DNA from: Bacteroidota bacterium
GTDB taxonomy: Bacteria; Bacteroidota; Ignavibacteria; Palsa-1295
Direction of reading: 5' to 3'
Assembly: GCA_018266755.1 (NCBI GenBank)
Contig: JAFDZW010000005.1
Coordinates: 1,625,963-1,689,962 of the forward strand
Length of the DNA: 64,000 nucleotides
Shown here piece by piece: positions 32,888 through 41,374 of the stretch (the first letter of the stretch is position 1; every line of letters begins with the position of its first letter). The notes below the pieces were generated by a model. It worked only from the letters and a program-made list of their open reading frames with translations. It did no database searches and had not been told where the DNA came from. Made by a program: the position numbers and the translations under genes.

Positions 32888-35338
32888 ATGAAGCTTCTTC
32901 ACCGCAAACTCACGTATCTACGCTTGAATCCGTCGTTGCGTCTTTTGTTTGTGCTCTTAGTCTGCGCCCTGAGCCTTGGCTCCGCACGCCTCGCGAATGC
33001 ACAACAAGTGCCACACGATCAGGAATACACGATCCTCGGTATTTCGGTCGAAGGCAATCGTTCGGGCGATGCAAGCACGATCATCGCGCAGAGCCAGTTG
33101 CGCAAAGGTGCGAAGTTCACGATGCCGAGCGACGATATTCGCAAAGCGATCGATCGTCTGTGGGCTCAAAATCTCTATAGCGACGTGCACGTCCTCGCCC
33201 AGAAGGTAATCGCGCAGGCAGACGGCACGCCCGGAGTGTATCTGGTAATCAAAGTCACCGAATTCCCACGTATCGATTCCGTTGTCGTCGAAGGCAACAA
33301 GCATCTTTCGCGAACGGATATCGACAAGGCATACGCATTCTACAAGAATGAGTTCATGCGCCCGTGGGATATCCAAACCGCGAAGAACCGCATCAAAGCG
33401 GCGTATGTGAAAGATGGCTATAACTTCGTACAGATCTCGGACGAAGTCGAGCAGAAGGCCGATGACAAAGTATGGCTGCATCTGAAGATCGACGAAGGAA
33501 CGGAAGTCACGATCAAACACATCGACTTCACCGGCAATACGCTCGTCAGCTCCGGTGATCTGCGCGGCAGCTTTGACGACACACACGAAAAGCCGTGGTG
33601 GAATATTTTCCGCAGCGGTTCGTTCGACGAACGCAAGTATGCCGACGACAAACAGAAGCTGCTGGCGTACTACCGTTCGCGTGGGTTCCGAGATGCTGCC
33701 ATCCTCTCGGATTCAATCTGGGTGACCAACGGCTCCAACCTGAATATCCTCGTGCATGTGTACGAAGGTCCGTTGTATTACCTTCGCAATATCGCGATCG
33801 TCGGCAACGAAGTCTTCACCGACGACGAGGTCCGTCGTGCAGTCGGATTCAAGAAGGGCGACATCTACAACCTCGAGAAATTCCAGCTCAACCTGAAGGG
33901 GCCAACCGCCGACTTTAACGACGTCGGTTCACTCTACTACGATCGCGGATACCTTGCGAATATCGTCCCCGAGGAGATCGTGGTCCCGGGTGATTCCGTC
34001 GATGTGACGGTTCGCATTCAGGAAGGCAAACGACACTACTTCCGCAATATCGATATTGCAGGCAACACGAAGACCAAGGACTATGTGATCCGCCGCGAAC
34101 TCTATACACGGCCGGGCGATCCGTTCAGCCGCTCGGCGATCATCCGTTCGCTTCGTCAGCTTGCACAGCTCAATTATTTCAACCAGGAGAAGCTCCAACC
34201 CGATGTAAAGCCGGTACCTGACGCAACGGCATTCGACGTCACGTACAATGTCGAAGAGAAATCGAGCGATACGTTCAATGCGTCGATCGGCTACGGCGGC
34301 GCACTCGGGCTGACAGGCTCGATCGGTGTGTCGTTCAACAATTTCGATATTGCCGATCCGTTACACGGTGGTGCTGGTCAGATATTCTCGGTTTCCGCAG
34401 AGTTCGGCCAGCTCAGCTACCGCACACTGTCGTTGTCGTTCAGCGAACCGTGGCTCTTCCAGGAGCCGACATCGCTCGGCTTTACGATCTACAATACACA
34501 GAGTAATGTGTATTACGAACAGCGTTCGACCGGCGCAACGATCTCAGTCGGCCGCCGTTTCCGTTGGCCGGATGATTTCTTCCGAGGCGATTGGTCAATC
34601 TCGGCAGCACATACCGATATCGTCAACGGCGGCGGATACTATGCGACCGGTATCCACGACGAGCTCGCCCTTCAACAAGTAATCTCTCGTAATTCTGTGG
34701 ACGACCCGCTCTTCCCGGGCTCCGGCTCCGAGTTCTCGTTCCTGACCAGACTTGCGTTGCTGCCTCTGAAATCCGTCGCGCCGAACCAACCGGCGAACTA
34801 CTACCGTCTTGGTCTGACAATGAAATTTTACCAGACGCTCTTCGGCTTCAACGCCACGAATAAGTTCGTCTTCGCAACGACCGGGGAAATCGGCCAGCTC
34901 GGCGATGTGACGGGTTCGCCGTTCGTACCGCCGCAGGAGCGCTTCGTTATGGGTGGCTCAGGCCTGACAAGCGGCTTCTATACGATCCCGTTGCGTGGCT
35001 ATGACGATGCCAGCATCGGCACGCAGCATGCATCCGGCAATACATACGCACAAGGCGGGAACGCGTATATGCGTTTTGCCGCGGAGCTTCGCTTCCAGGT
35101 AGCTCGCGAACCGATCCCGTTGTTCCTGCTCGTCTTTGGCGAGGCCGGCGACGTATGGGGCAGTTTCTCGCAGGCAGATCCGTTCAACCTCAAACGTTCA
35201 CTCGGCGTCGGCGCACGATTGCAGGTACCTGCAGTCGGGCTCATCGGCCTCGATCTCGGATACGGATTCGACAACGTGACTCCGTTCGGCGCGCCGAGCG
35301 GCTATCACACCCACTTCCAGTTCGGGAAGTTCTTCTAA
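32888..35338 (+). CDS. bamA: Outer-membrane assembly factor BamA
   Basis: An 816-residue Omp85 protein, the core of the BAM complex that folds beta-barrels into the outer membrane. The signal peptide ends RLANAQ. Five POTRA domains follow (starting YTILGISVEGNRSGDASTI, RIDSVVVEGNKHLSRTDI, VTIKHIDFTGNTLVSSGDL, YYLRNIAIVGNEVFTDDEV and HYFRNIDIAGNTKTKDYVI), to about residue 450. The C-terminal 16-strand barrel contains the lid motif PLRGYDD (RGY in place of VRGF) and ends HFQFGKFF with the terminal aromatic beta-signal. The uppS-bamA order is common in this group. A perfect 14-bp hairpin terminator follows. Confidence 0.96.
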   Translation: MKLLHRKLTYLRLNPSLRLLFVLLVCALSLGSARLANAQQVPHDQEYTILGISVEGNRSGDASTIIAQSQLRKGAKFTMPSDDIRKAIDRLWAQNLYSDVHVLAQKVIAQADGTPGVYLVIKVTEFPRIDSVVVEGNKHLSRTDIDKAYAFYKNEFMRPWDIQTAKNRIKAAYVKDGYNFVQISDEVEQKADDKVWLHLKIDEGTEVTIKHIDFTGNTLVSSGDLRGSFDDTHEKPWWNIFRSGSFDERKYADDKQKLLAYYRSRGFRDAAILSDSIWVTNGSNLNILVHVYEGPLYYLRNIAIVGNEVFTDDEVRRAVGFKKGDIYNLEKFQLNLKGPTADFNDVGSLYYDRGYLANIVPEEIVVPGDSVDVTVRIQEGKRHYFRNIDIAGNTKTKDYVIRRELYTRPGDPFSRSAIIRSLRQLAQLNYFNQEKLQPDVKPVPDATAFDVTYNVEEKSSDTFNASIGYGGALGLTGSIGVSFNNFDIADPLHGGAGQIFSVSAEFGQLSYRTLSLSFSEPWLFQEPTSLGFTIYNTQSNVYYEQRSTGATISVGRRFRWPDDFFRGDWSISAAHTDIVNGGGYYATGIHDELALQQVISRNSVDDPLFPGSGSEFSFLTRLALLPLKSVAPNQPANYYRLGLTMKFYQTLFGFNATNKFVFATTGEIGQLGDVTGSPFVPPQERFVMGGSGLTSGFYTIPLRGYDDASIGTQHASGNTYAQGGNAYMRFAAELRFQVAREPIPLFLLVFGEAGDVWGSFSQADPFNLKRSLGVGARLQVPAVGLIGLDLGYGFDNVTPFGAPSGYHTHFQFGKFF

Positions 35339-35359
35339 GTTCGTTCGTGCGCAAAGCAG

Positions 35360-35390
35360 ACGGCCGCTGTCACCAAGTGACAGCGGCCGT
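35360..35390. terminator. Bidirectional terminator after bamA
   Basis: ACGGCCGCTGTCAC (35360-35373), loop CAA, GTGACAGCGGCCGT (35377-35390), then TTTCTGTGT. It lies between convergent bamA and the DUF4382 gene. Confidence 0.88.
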
Positions 35391-35415
35391 TTCTGTGTCT
35401 ATGCATTCCCCTCGT

Positions 35416-36186
35416 TCAGAATTTGGACCAAACTGTGATCGCTGTCCGCAACGCTGCGTCGATGAGCGGACGGTTTGCCGGATCGCGCGGGTCGAGTGCG
35501 AAGCCGATGACTTTGAACAAATACACCGGATCGAGCCGCAATACCAGCATGTGTTCCGAGCCTCCCGAGAGCGTGATGGCCGGATTGAACCGCCAAGTCA
35601 GGTTCGCCGTAACCTTCGAGTAGTACGTGAACGGGCTCTTTACTGCGCCATTCCATACATATCCGCTGATCACGATCGTGTACGGGTCCGGCGCCTGAAA
35701 GAGCGCGGAGGAATCGTCCACATCGAGATCGTTGTGTTCGTCGTGATCGCGATCGAATTTATGGATCTCGAATTTGATACGGTCGTATGTCCCCGGCGTG
35801 ATCGCGGTGGTCGTGAGCAGCCGTGCACCGGCCGAGTCGTACACGACGACGAACGGACCGAATCGGAGCGTTTCGTCATGATCGTCGGCGAGCGAGTCGT
35901 TCTCTTCGTGATGGAGTTTGATATCGCGGATCACATAGCGTGCGCTGGTGATCTCGAGCGAATCGACGACCATGCCGTGGAATCCTTGTGGCGTGGATTT
36001 ATCCCACGGGGTGACCGATTCGGGCGTTACACGCGATGTTGCAAGCTGCGATTCGACGTTCATCATGGAATGGTTCGTATCCGGCGGCACCGTCGTGTTC
36101 GAACAACCGATGATCGTACTGACGAGAACGAGACAAAAAACGCACGAGGCGATGTAGCGGGGAAGGGTGTGAGTGGTGCTGTACAT
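35416..36186 (-). CDS. DUF4382-type lipoprotein
   Basis: A 256-residue lipoprotein. The N-terminal hydrophobic segment ends STIIGC, giving a lipidated cysteine at residue 28. The body resembles DUF4382/Ig-like carbohydrate-associated exported domains: VVDSLEITSARYVIRDIKLHH, ITPGTYDRIKFEIHKFDRDHDEH and SGYVWNGAVKSPFTYYSKVTANLTWRFNPAITLSGGSEHMLVLRLDP. Acidic and His clusters (HEENDSLADDHDE, DRDHDEHNDLDVDD) suggest metal binding. Role unknown. It stands alone and shares the bamA terminator. The 241-bp gap upstream of it holds only the promoter described at 36389. Confidence 0.68.
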   Translation of the reverse strand: MYSTTHTLPRYIASCVFCLVLVSTIIGCSNTTVPPDTNHSMMNVESQLATSRVTPESVTPWDKSTPQGFHGMVVDSLEITSARYVIRDIKLHHEENDSLADDHDETLRFGPFVVVYDSAGARLLTTTAITPGTYDRIKFEIHKFDRDHDEHNDLDVDDSSALFQAPDPYTIVISGYVWNGAVKSPFTYYSKVTANLTWRFNPAITLSGGSEHMLVLRLDPVYLFKVIGFALDPRDPANRPLIDAALRTAITVWSKF

Positions 36187-36388
36187 ACAAGCTCCTTTCT
36201 TTTGTGATTGGATACTGTTGTACGTCTGGTGCGAGTATTAATACACTATGAAAACAACGTGCCAAACCATGCAAGTTGTGACATTTCAACGCGCTCCCAC
36301 TCTACACCAATTGGGTCCCCAATGACCCGAAGGATATGATTGTAGAGTTTGGACTACGAAAGTGACTCATCAGTGCAACAACGGGGCT

Positions 36389-36422
36389 TTGGACCGCTCC
36401 CTGTCGTGCGGCAGTATTTTTG
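36389..36422 (+). promoter_or_regulatory. Bacteroidota-type promoter giving a near-leaderless transcript
   Basis: TTG at 36389-36391, 23-bp spacer, TATTTTTG at 36415-36422. The ATG of the DUF2127 gene begins at 36428, just 5 nt after the -7 element, so transcription would start at or within a base or two of the start codon. Confidence 0.55.
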
Positions 36423-36427
36423 TATGT

Positions 36428-36931
36428 ATGTCAGCACCGCACCCGGCACGAACATTTGTCGATCGCGCATTTCGCATCAGCCTGTTTATCAAGGCGTTTG
36501 ACGGGACGCTGCAACTGATCGGCGGATCACTCCTTTTCTTTGTCGAGCCGCAGGAGTTGGGTCGATGGATGAACTTCCTGACACGGCACCTCATCTCCGA
36601 CAACCCCAATAACGTCATCGCCCACTGGCTGCATCATCAGGCCGAAACGCTCTCAGTCGATACGACGCTGCTCGTAAGCCTCTATATGCTCAGTCATGGG
36701 GTGATCAAACTTGGGTTGGTGTACGGGCTGCTGCGTGAGAAGCTGTGGGTCTTCCCGTTCGCATTCGTGGGCTTCGGTGCGATCCTCTCGATCGAGATCT
36801 ACCGCATCCTCTTCCACTTCTTCTGGGGCGTCTGCATCCTCATGGCCTTCGACACCTTTGTGCTGACGATGGTGATATTGGAGTACCAGAAGCTAAGGCG
36901 TGAGAATCCGAATCGCCTGAGTAACAGGTAA
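36428..36931 (+). CDS. DUF2127 integral membrane protein
   Basis: A 167-residue protein with about four transmembrane helices. The family pattern is clear: RAFRISLFIKAFDGTLQLIGGSLLFFV at the N-terminus, LYMLSHGVIKLGLVYGLLREKLWVFPFAFVGFGAILSIEIYRI in the middle, and a last helix FFWGVCILMAFDTFVLTMVILEYQKLRR. DUF2127 proteins are small inner-membrane proteins of unknown function. ATG 36428 is chosen over a GTG at 36362 because the homologous region starts right after it and because the promoter overlaps the upstream stretch. Confidence 0.82.
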   Translation: MSAPHPARTFVDRAFRISLFIKAFDGTLQLIGGSLLFFVEPQELGRWMNFLTRHLISDNPNNVIAHWLHHQAETLSVDTTLLVSLYMLSHGVIKLGLVYGLLREKLWVFPFAFVGFGAILSIEIYRILFHFFWGVCILMAFDTFVLTMVILEYQKLRRENPNRLSNR

Positions 36932-37042
36932 CATAGTAACAACCGTATGGTCACCGTTGCTGCAGTATGTTTCTGCTCATCTACGGCCTTCAAAAAGATG
37001 CTGGAAGTTGCAGGGTAATTTCACCCAGAAGAGTAAATCGAT

Positions 37043-38305
37043 TTACTCCTTCAGTAGGCGTTCAACGAAGTTGGCTATGACAATTTCTGTTGAACCATGA
37101 AGAAAACCATGAAGAATCTTTCGAACACGCTTGTTGCCATCAAGTATGACGAATGTCGGATATTCGTGGATACCACAGCGTGATGTTACCTCAGGATCCA
37201 CAAAATACGTTGGGAATGTCCGGCCGAATCGCTCAGAGAACCGCGAGAAAGTCACAGGAGAGGTTCTATCGGATCGATTGGGATCCACGCCTACAATGTC
37301 AACCGAACGATTACGATAGGTTTCTTTGAGAGCCGAAATGGGTTTCATCGATTCGATGCATGGCACGCAACTCATATGCCACACCTCAACGATAACGGCC
37401 TTGGAATTGGGATTGAAGAGGTTTACTGTATCCCCGTGATTATTTAATGCGGATTGAATGGGGAAATGGTCTCCGACCGACAACTCGGCGATACCGCGAT
37501 TATCTGTAACGGAGCCTTGCCGGCTGTATATCTGGAATCCGGAATCCCGCTGCAACTGATGCAAATACGCCTTTGCGTCTTCGACAATGGTCGTATCCGG
37601 CAGCATTGAGTAAGCCCCGTTAAGGACGGCTTGTTGCTCGCTTTCAACTCCAAAGCCGTTGTACTCTCGCTGTTCAAATTGAGAGCATTGCATGGAGCCC
37701 GGTGAGATGATATACGATCTGCACAGCGAGTCAAAATGCAGGGGGCCTGTATCATCAGACCGTTGAGTTGGGTACTGCACGAGGAAACACCGTCCACAAC
37801 TGCCAACCGTGTCGAAGACCGTCAGATGAATATTGCTATCCTCCAAATCTGACACTAGTTGGTTAGGAATTCCGAGGGTGGATCTCAAGAACATATTCCA
37901 TCTAGGATCAAGAACTTCCATTGGCGAGCGGGGCAATATTTCGATCGTCTTGTCGGCAGTTCTGATGGCGTACAGTGTATCCGGGAGATACACATATTCA
38001 TACCGGTCCCCACTAGTCAAGTACTGCTTTGTGATAAAGACGAACCCCTGCCTCAACGTAGAGTAGCGAAGATCACACCGACGGATAATCGTGTCGTCCC
38101 GCAACGCCATCTTTATTCGAACCTCAAAGACAGCAAAGCCGGATCGTATGCTGTCATTGGCTGTAATGAGACGGTCTCGCGCTGATGCAAGACCCGCGAC
38201 TCTGTGTGATTGTGTATTGCCTCGACTCGCTAACAGAAATGAGGGGAGGGCGACACACAGCAGCAATCTGAGCCCCACCGTTCTCGTCAGAGAGCTGAAA
38301 CACAT
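37043..38305 (-). CDS. Exported TlpA-like thioredoxin-fold protein with large N-terminal domain
   Basis: A 420-residue protein from ATG 38305; an in-frame ATG at 38338 adds 11 residues. The signal peptide is LRLLLCVALPSFLLASRGNTQ. The N-terminal ~240 residues form an unassigned periplasmic domain rich in strands, with the motif SCGRCF. The C-terminal domain is a redoxin: LSVGDHFPIQSALNNHGDTVNLFNPNSKAVIVEVWHMSCVPCIESMKPI, with active-site CVPC at residues 324-327 (numbered from the longer start), then HEYPTFVILDGNKRVRKI, containing the cis-Pro. It probably reduces or rearranges disulfides outside the cytoplasm. It is separate from the TlpA protein at 58046. Confidence 0.78.
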   Translation of the reverse strand: MCFSSLTRTVGLRLLLCVALPSFLLASRGNTQSHRVAGLASARDRLITANDSIRSGFAVFEVRIKMALRDDTIIRRCDLRYSTLRQGFVFITKQYLTSGDRYEYVYLPDTLYAIRTADKTIEILPRSPMEVLDPRWNMFLRSTLGIPNQLVSDLEDSNIHLTVFDTVGSCGRCFLVQYPTQRSDDTGPLHFDSLCRSYIISPGSMQCSQFEQREYNGFGVESEQQAVLNGAYSMLPDTTIVEDAKAYLHQLQRDSGFQIYSRQGSVTDNRGIAELSVGDHFPIQSALNNHGDTVNLFNPNSKAVIVEVWHMSCVPCIESMKPISALKETYRNRSVDIVGVDPNRSDRTSPVTFSRFSERFGRTFPTYFVDPEVTSRCGIHEYPTFVILDGNKRVRKILHGFLHGSTEIVIANFVERLLKE

Positions 38306-38470
38306 AGAATGTATCCTCTTCGCTTTGTAGTCCCCCATAGGGTGGCAATCAATTTGTCGCTATACTCCGAAGAGCAATCTCTACTAGAGCCTGTACAAGA
38401 TGGCGACCAGATGTGAATTGAATTGGTTCCCTATGGGATGTTTTTCAATGTTGCGGACTGTTCACACACG

Positions 38471-39082
38471 TCAGTATTTCGTCCCATTGTACCAAAGATT
38501 ACTTGCTTTCAGTACTAGGTAACTAAATGGCCCGTAGACTACTGAGTACCCGTCATTATTATGTGCAATAATGTATGACTGAGGGGCGCATTCACCATCT
38601 GCGTCCATACAAGTCCCATCACATTCCGGCCAGACAATAACAACGAAACCCATATCGAGAATACGGTAGATCACGCGACAAACATCACCTTCCGGATGCC
38701 AAGGATTGCATCTGCAATGAATTGCACCCGAGCCTCCGAGTCCGCTATAGATTGGTTTGGCTCCTGAAGAAGTGTCGAACGGTACATAGTAGTATTTCTG
38801 ACCATTATTGGGGATGACAAAAGTTATACTGTCTGTACCCCACTGTGTCACAATGGATGTGTCAGCAATCCCTAGTCGATATCCATCGCCCATGGACAAA
38901 GGAGCGCCAGTAGTTACAATTGAGTATTCAGTATCGTTCAGTTGGGTTATTGCCATTATCGACGAGGACGTACTAGAGATTTGTGCCCGTAGCGTGTCGG
39001 CCCCTATCGCAACCGTAGGTGAGCCAATGGCGGCAATACAAAGGACTACTGCAAATAGAATCATCTTGACAAGCGTGTTCAT
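38471..39082 (-). CDS. Exported Cys-rich protein of unknown function
   Basis: A 203-residue protein with a signal peptide (MNTLVKMILFAVVLCIAAIGSPTVAIGA). The mature part is strand-rich (STSSSIMAITQLNDTEYSIVTTG...) and has a cysteine cluster: AIHCRCNPWHPEGDVCRVIYRI and WPECDGTCMDADGECAPQSY, suggesting disulfides or metal binding. ATG 39082 is used because the longer frame to 39223 adds 47 residues ahead of the signal peptide. I do not recognise the family. The gaps around it (38339-38470 and 39083-39270) show nothing convincing. Confidence 0.55.
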   Translation of the reverse strand: MNTLVKMILFAVVLCIAAIGSPTVAIGADTLRAQISSTSSSIMAITQLNDTEYSIVTTGAPLSMGDGYRLGIADTSIVTQWGTDSITFVIPNNGQKYYYVPFDTSSGAKPIYSGLGGSGAIHCRCNPWHPEGDVCRVIYRILDMGFVVIVWPECDGTCMDADGECAPQSYIIAHNNDGYSVVYGPFSYLVLKASNLWYNGTKY

Positions 39083-39270
39083 AGTGGTATACATATAATG
39101 GCGACAGTCATGCAGAACATGGGGATCACCCCTGAACGGTCTCCAGTTCATGAATTGATTGTTGGCTTGATGAAGGATTCGACCCGACTCCAGGATCGCT
39201 TCTTGTGCAAAGTTATACATCATCTCCTGAAATCGTACTCACGATTTCTCACGATTCCTCACAGAACCTC

Positions 39271-39552
39271 TCACAAATTCTTTAAAAGTTCATGCAGAAG
39301 GAAGGTTTCGAGATGCTGACCGGATGTAAGTCCTAGTTTCTTCCGAATTCTTGAGCGATGACTTTCGACTGCGTGTTCATCTATACCAAGCCGTGCACCG
39401 ATCTCCCATGAGCGACGCCCCTGAAGAATGTGCGCGCATACCCTGATCTGTGCAAGGGTAAGTACCGGATAGCGTTGGCAGAGTTGACGAACAAGCGCTT
39501 CGAATTCAACGTCTGTGTTCTTCCGCGCCACGGGTGCGGAATCCACCAGCAT
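39271..39552 (-). CDS. LuxR/GerE-type HTH DNA-binding protein, possibly truncated form
   Basis: The frame as read gives 93 residues that are mostly a GerE/LuxR helix-turn-helix: YPVLTLAQIRVCAHILQGRRSWEIGARLGIDEHAVESHRSRIRKKLGL. Such domains bind DNA as the output module of response regulators or quorum regulators, but no receiver or ligand domain is present here. If one G were gained in the G11 tract at 39624-39634, the frame would continue upstream to an ATG near 39672-39674, adding about 40 residues (MENLVVPNAEERV...RKAESVVRPTPLGS). The present short form may therefore be an out-of-frame state, or the tract length may be a sequencing error. Confidence 0.7.
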   Translation of the reverse strand: MLVDSAPVARKNTDVEFEALVRQLCQRYPVLTLAQIRVCAHILQGRRSWEIGARLGIDEHAVESHRSRIRKKLGLTSGQHLETFLLHELLKNL

Positions 39553-39612
39553 TGACCCAAGAGGCGTTGGCCTTACTACGCTCTCAGCCTTACGTACTGC
39601 TATTGAACTTTC

Positions 39613-39634
39613 TGTGTGTGTGTGGGGGGGGGGG
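39613..39634. repeat. (TG)6 plus G11 simple-sequence tract upstream of HTH gene
   Basis: Six TG units (39613-39624) run directly into eleven G residues (39624-39634). On the coding strand of the HTH gene this is C11 then (CA)6. It lies 60-80 nt upstream of the ATG at 39552 and within an otherwise open region. Both units are slippage-prone. Confidence 0.85.
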
Positions 39635-39790
39635 TAACCCTCTCCTCAGCATTCGGAACGACCAGATTCTCCATACCGACCAAGAATATCTCTAATGTTA
39701 GAATAATACAGGCAAGGTCCCGGCCCAATTTCTTATAAACACCAGGAATTCACAGAGACCAACATTTGTCGGAACAAAAAATTCCAGGGG

Positions 39791-40891
39791 CTACTTCGCC
39801 GCCGCGACCCGATTCGTCAGGTCACCAAGCAGATCGATCGAGCAGGTGACCTCGTCGCCGATGCCAAGCCAGCGGTTGTCGTAGACCTTCGATCCGTTGA
39901 GCTCGAGGAAACAACCGGTGCCGACTGTGCCGGAGCCGATAACGTCGCCTGGGTACAATGTAACGCCGTAGCTGGCGCGTTCGATGATCTGCGCGAACGT
40001 CCAGGTCATGTCCTTAAGGTTGCCGCGCGAGACTTCCTCGGTACCGACGCGACAGGTCATCGTCAGATCGTACCGTTCACCGACGGGGCTCGTGATGCGA
40101 CGCGGTGCGAGTTCATCCCGGGTGACGAGATACGGACCGATCGCCGTTGCAAAGTCTTTCCCTTTCGCGGGTCCGAGCGAGAGCTTCATCTCTTCCATTT
40201 GCAGATACCGAGCGCTCCAGTCGTTCATGACCATGTAACCGAAGATGTAATCGTCGGCCTCGGATGCTTTGACATTACGGCACTCCTTCCCAATAACGAT
40301 ACACGCTTCGAGTTCAAAGTCGAGCTTCTTCAAATGCTCGGGCATCACCTCCATCGGTCCGGGACCGATCACGGCCTGATGATTCGTGAAGTAGAACACC
40401 GGGAAGAGGTCGAACTCGGGGATCATCTCTACACCGCGGTTACGTCGCGCAGCTTCGACGTGCTGACGGAATGCGTAGCCATCACGCATCGACGTCGGGC
40501 GCGGAACGGGCGCAAGCAGTTCGGTATCCTTCACCGAACCGACGCGTACGCCGAGTGATTGCAGTTCGTCGTCGGTCTTGGACATGCACCAGGCGAAGAC
40601 ATCCTTCGCAGCGGCGGTGGCTGCATCGCCCATAGCGAGAAACGTAATGATATCCGACGGCAGCGTGGTCGCACCGTTGACATTGTGGTAGAACGCATAC
40701 ACGAGCGATGCCTGCTCGACGTCGACGATACTCTCGCCGATCACGAGACCGAGCCTACCCTTCGGCGAGAACGGCAGTTCGATGCGCCGATGCGTCGGGT
40801 CCAGCGAGATCCGACCTTTGACGAACTCGACAAACTCCGGCGATCCCTTCGGGGTGTAGCTAACCTGCTTGGTATGCGTAACGAACTTCAT
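39791..40891 (-). CDS. Fumarylacetoacetate hydrolase-family protein
   Basis: A 366-residue protein of the FAH superfamily (metal-dependent C-C hydrolases, decarboxylases or isomerases of keto-enol acids). The metal site is visible as DFELEACIVIGKECRNVKASEADDYIFGYMVMNDWSARYLQ. Other family segments are HQAVIGPG, GPAKGKDFATAIGPYLVT and TLYPGDVIGSGTVGTGCFLELNG. The N-terminal ~100 residues differ from short FAH proteins and resemble the fumarylacetoacetase-type long members. The substrate is probably an aromatic-degradation intermediate; fumarylacetoacetate itself is possible but not shown. ATG 40891 is used because it starts MKFVTHTKQVSY; a minus-strand TATTTTTG lies at 40912-40919. Confidence 0.82.
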   Translation of the reverse strand: MKFVTHTKQVSYTPKGSPEFVEFVKGRISLDPTHRRIELPFSPKGRLGLVIGESIVDVEQASLVYAFYHNVNGATTLPSDIITFLAMGDAATAAAKDVFAWCMSKTDDELQSLGVRVGSVKDTELLAPVPRPTSMRDGYAFRQHVEAARRNRGVEMIPEFDLFPVFYFTNHQAVIGPGPMEVMPEHLKKLDFELEACIVIGKECRNVKASEADDYIFGYMVMNDWSARYLQMEEMKLSLGPAKGKDFATAIGPYLVTRDELAPRRITSPVGERYDLTMTCRVGTEEVSRGNLKDMTWTFAQIIERASYGVTLYPGDVIGSGTVGTGCFLELNGSKVYDNRWLGIGDEVTCSIDLLGDLTNRVAAAK

Positions 40892-40990
40892 GGTGGTATT
40901 AGTATAGAATGCAAAAATACGTCGGAAGACGATTCGGGCGATCAGGATTGCACGGGAGCAAAAGAAACCCGAATCGTGGTTCTCTTCGGC

Positions 40991-41374
40991 ATGAAGAATA
41001 TCGCATTGCTCATCCTCGTCGCGATCACGTTCACCGCTTGCTCCAAAAAGAGCGACGATCCCTCGCACGCCAATGACTCGCTGCTGACCAAACCGATGAG
41101 TGTTCCTGCAGTCGTACAGCCACCGCCGACTGCCAGTGACTCGGGGCTTGTCATCGACCGTTCGCGGTTACGCACACCCGAACACCAGAAACTGCTGGCC
41201 CGCTTTCAGCCTATGGACGTGGTGAACATCTACCACGACTTCAAACCATTGCGAAAAGAAAGTACTCCGCAGTCGCAAATCGACGAATTCCTGACGAAAA
41301 AGAAGATTACACTCGATGAGTTGAAGGCAGTACTCGAAGAGGGCGACCGCCTCGGCTGGAACAACGCACGATGA
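40991..41374 (+). CDS. Small lipoprotein of unknown function
   Basis: A 127-residue protein. MKNIALLILVAITFTAC is a lipobox signal with Cys17, followed by a Ser/Pro-rich linker (SHANDSLLTKPMSVPAVVQPPPTASDSG). A C-terminal helical part, LARFQPMDVVNIYHDFKPLRKESTPQSQIDEFLTKKKITLDELKAVLEEGDRLGW, comes next. The reading frame is open far upstream, but ATG 40991 is the only start giving a signal peptide. Its TGA overlaps the ATG of the EamA transporter gene (ATGA), implying translational coupling. Role unknown. Confidence 0.65.
   Translation: MKNIALLILVAITFTACSKKSDDPSHANDSLLTKPMSVPAVVQPPPTASDSGLVIDRSRLRTPEHQKLLARFQPMDVVNIYHDFKPLRKESTPQSQIDEFLTKKKITLDELKAVLEEGDRLGWNNAR

Noticed and set aside
35155-36207. 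350-codon frame starting inside the end of bamA
   Set aside because: It begins within bamA, crosses a strong terminator and runs antisense to a lipoprotein gene, so it is not a gene.
39098-39319. Plus-strand ORF of 73 codons opposite the start of the HTH region
   Set aside because: No ribosome-binding site, domain or composition support, and it reads across intergenic DNA into the antisense of the HTH gene.
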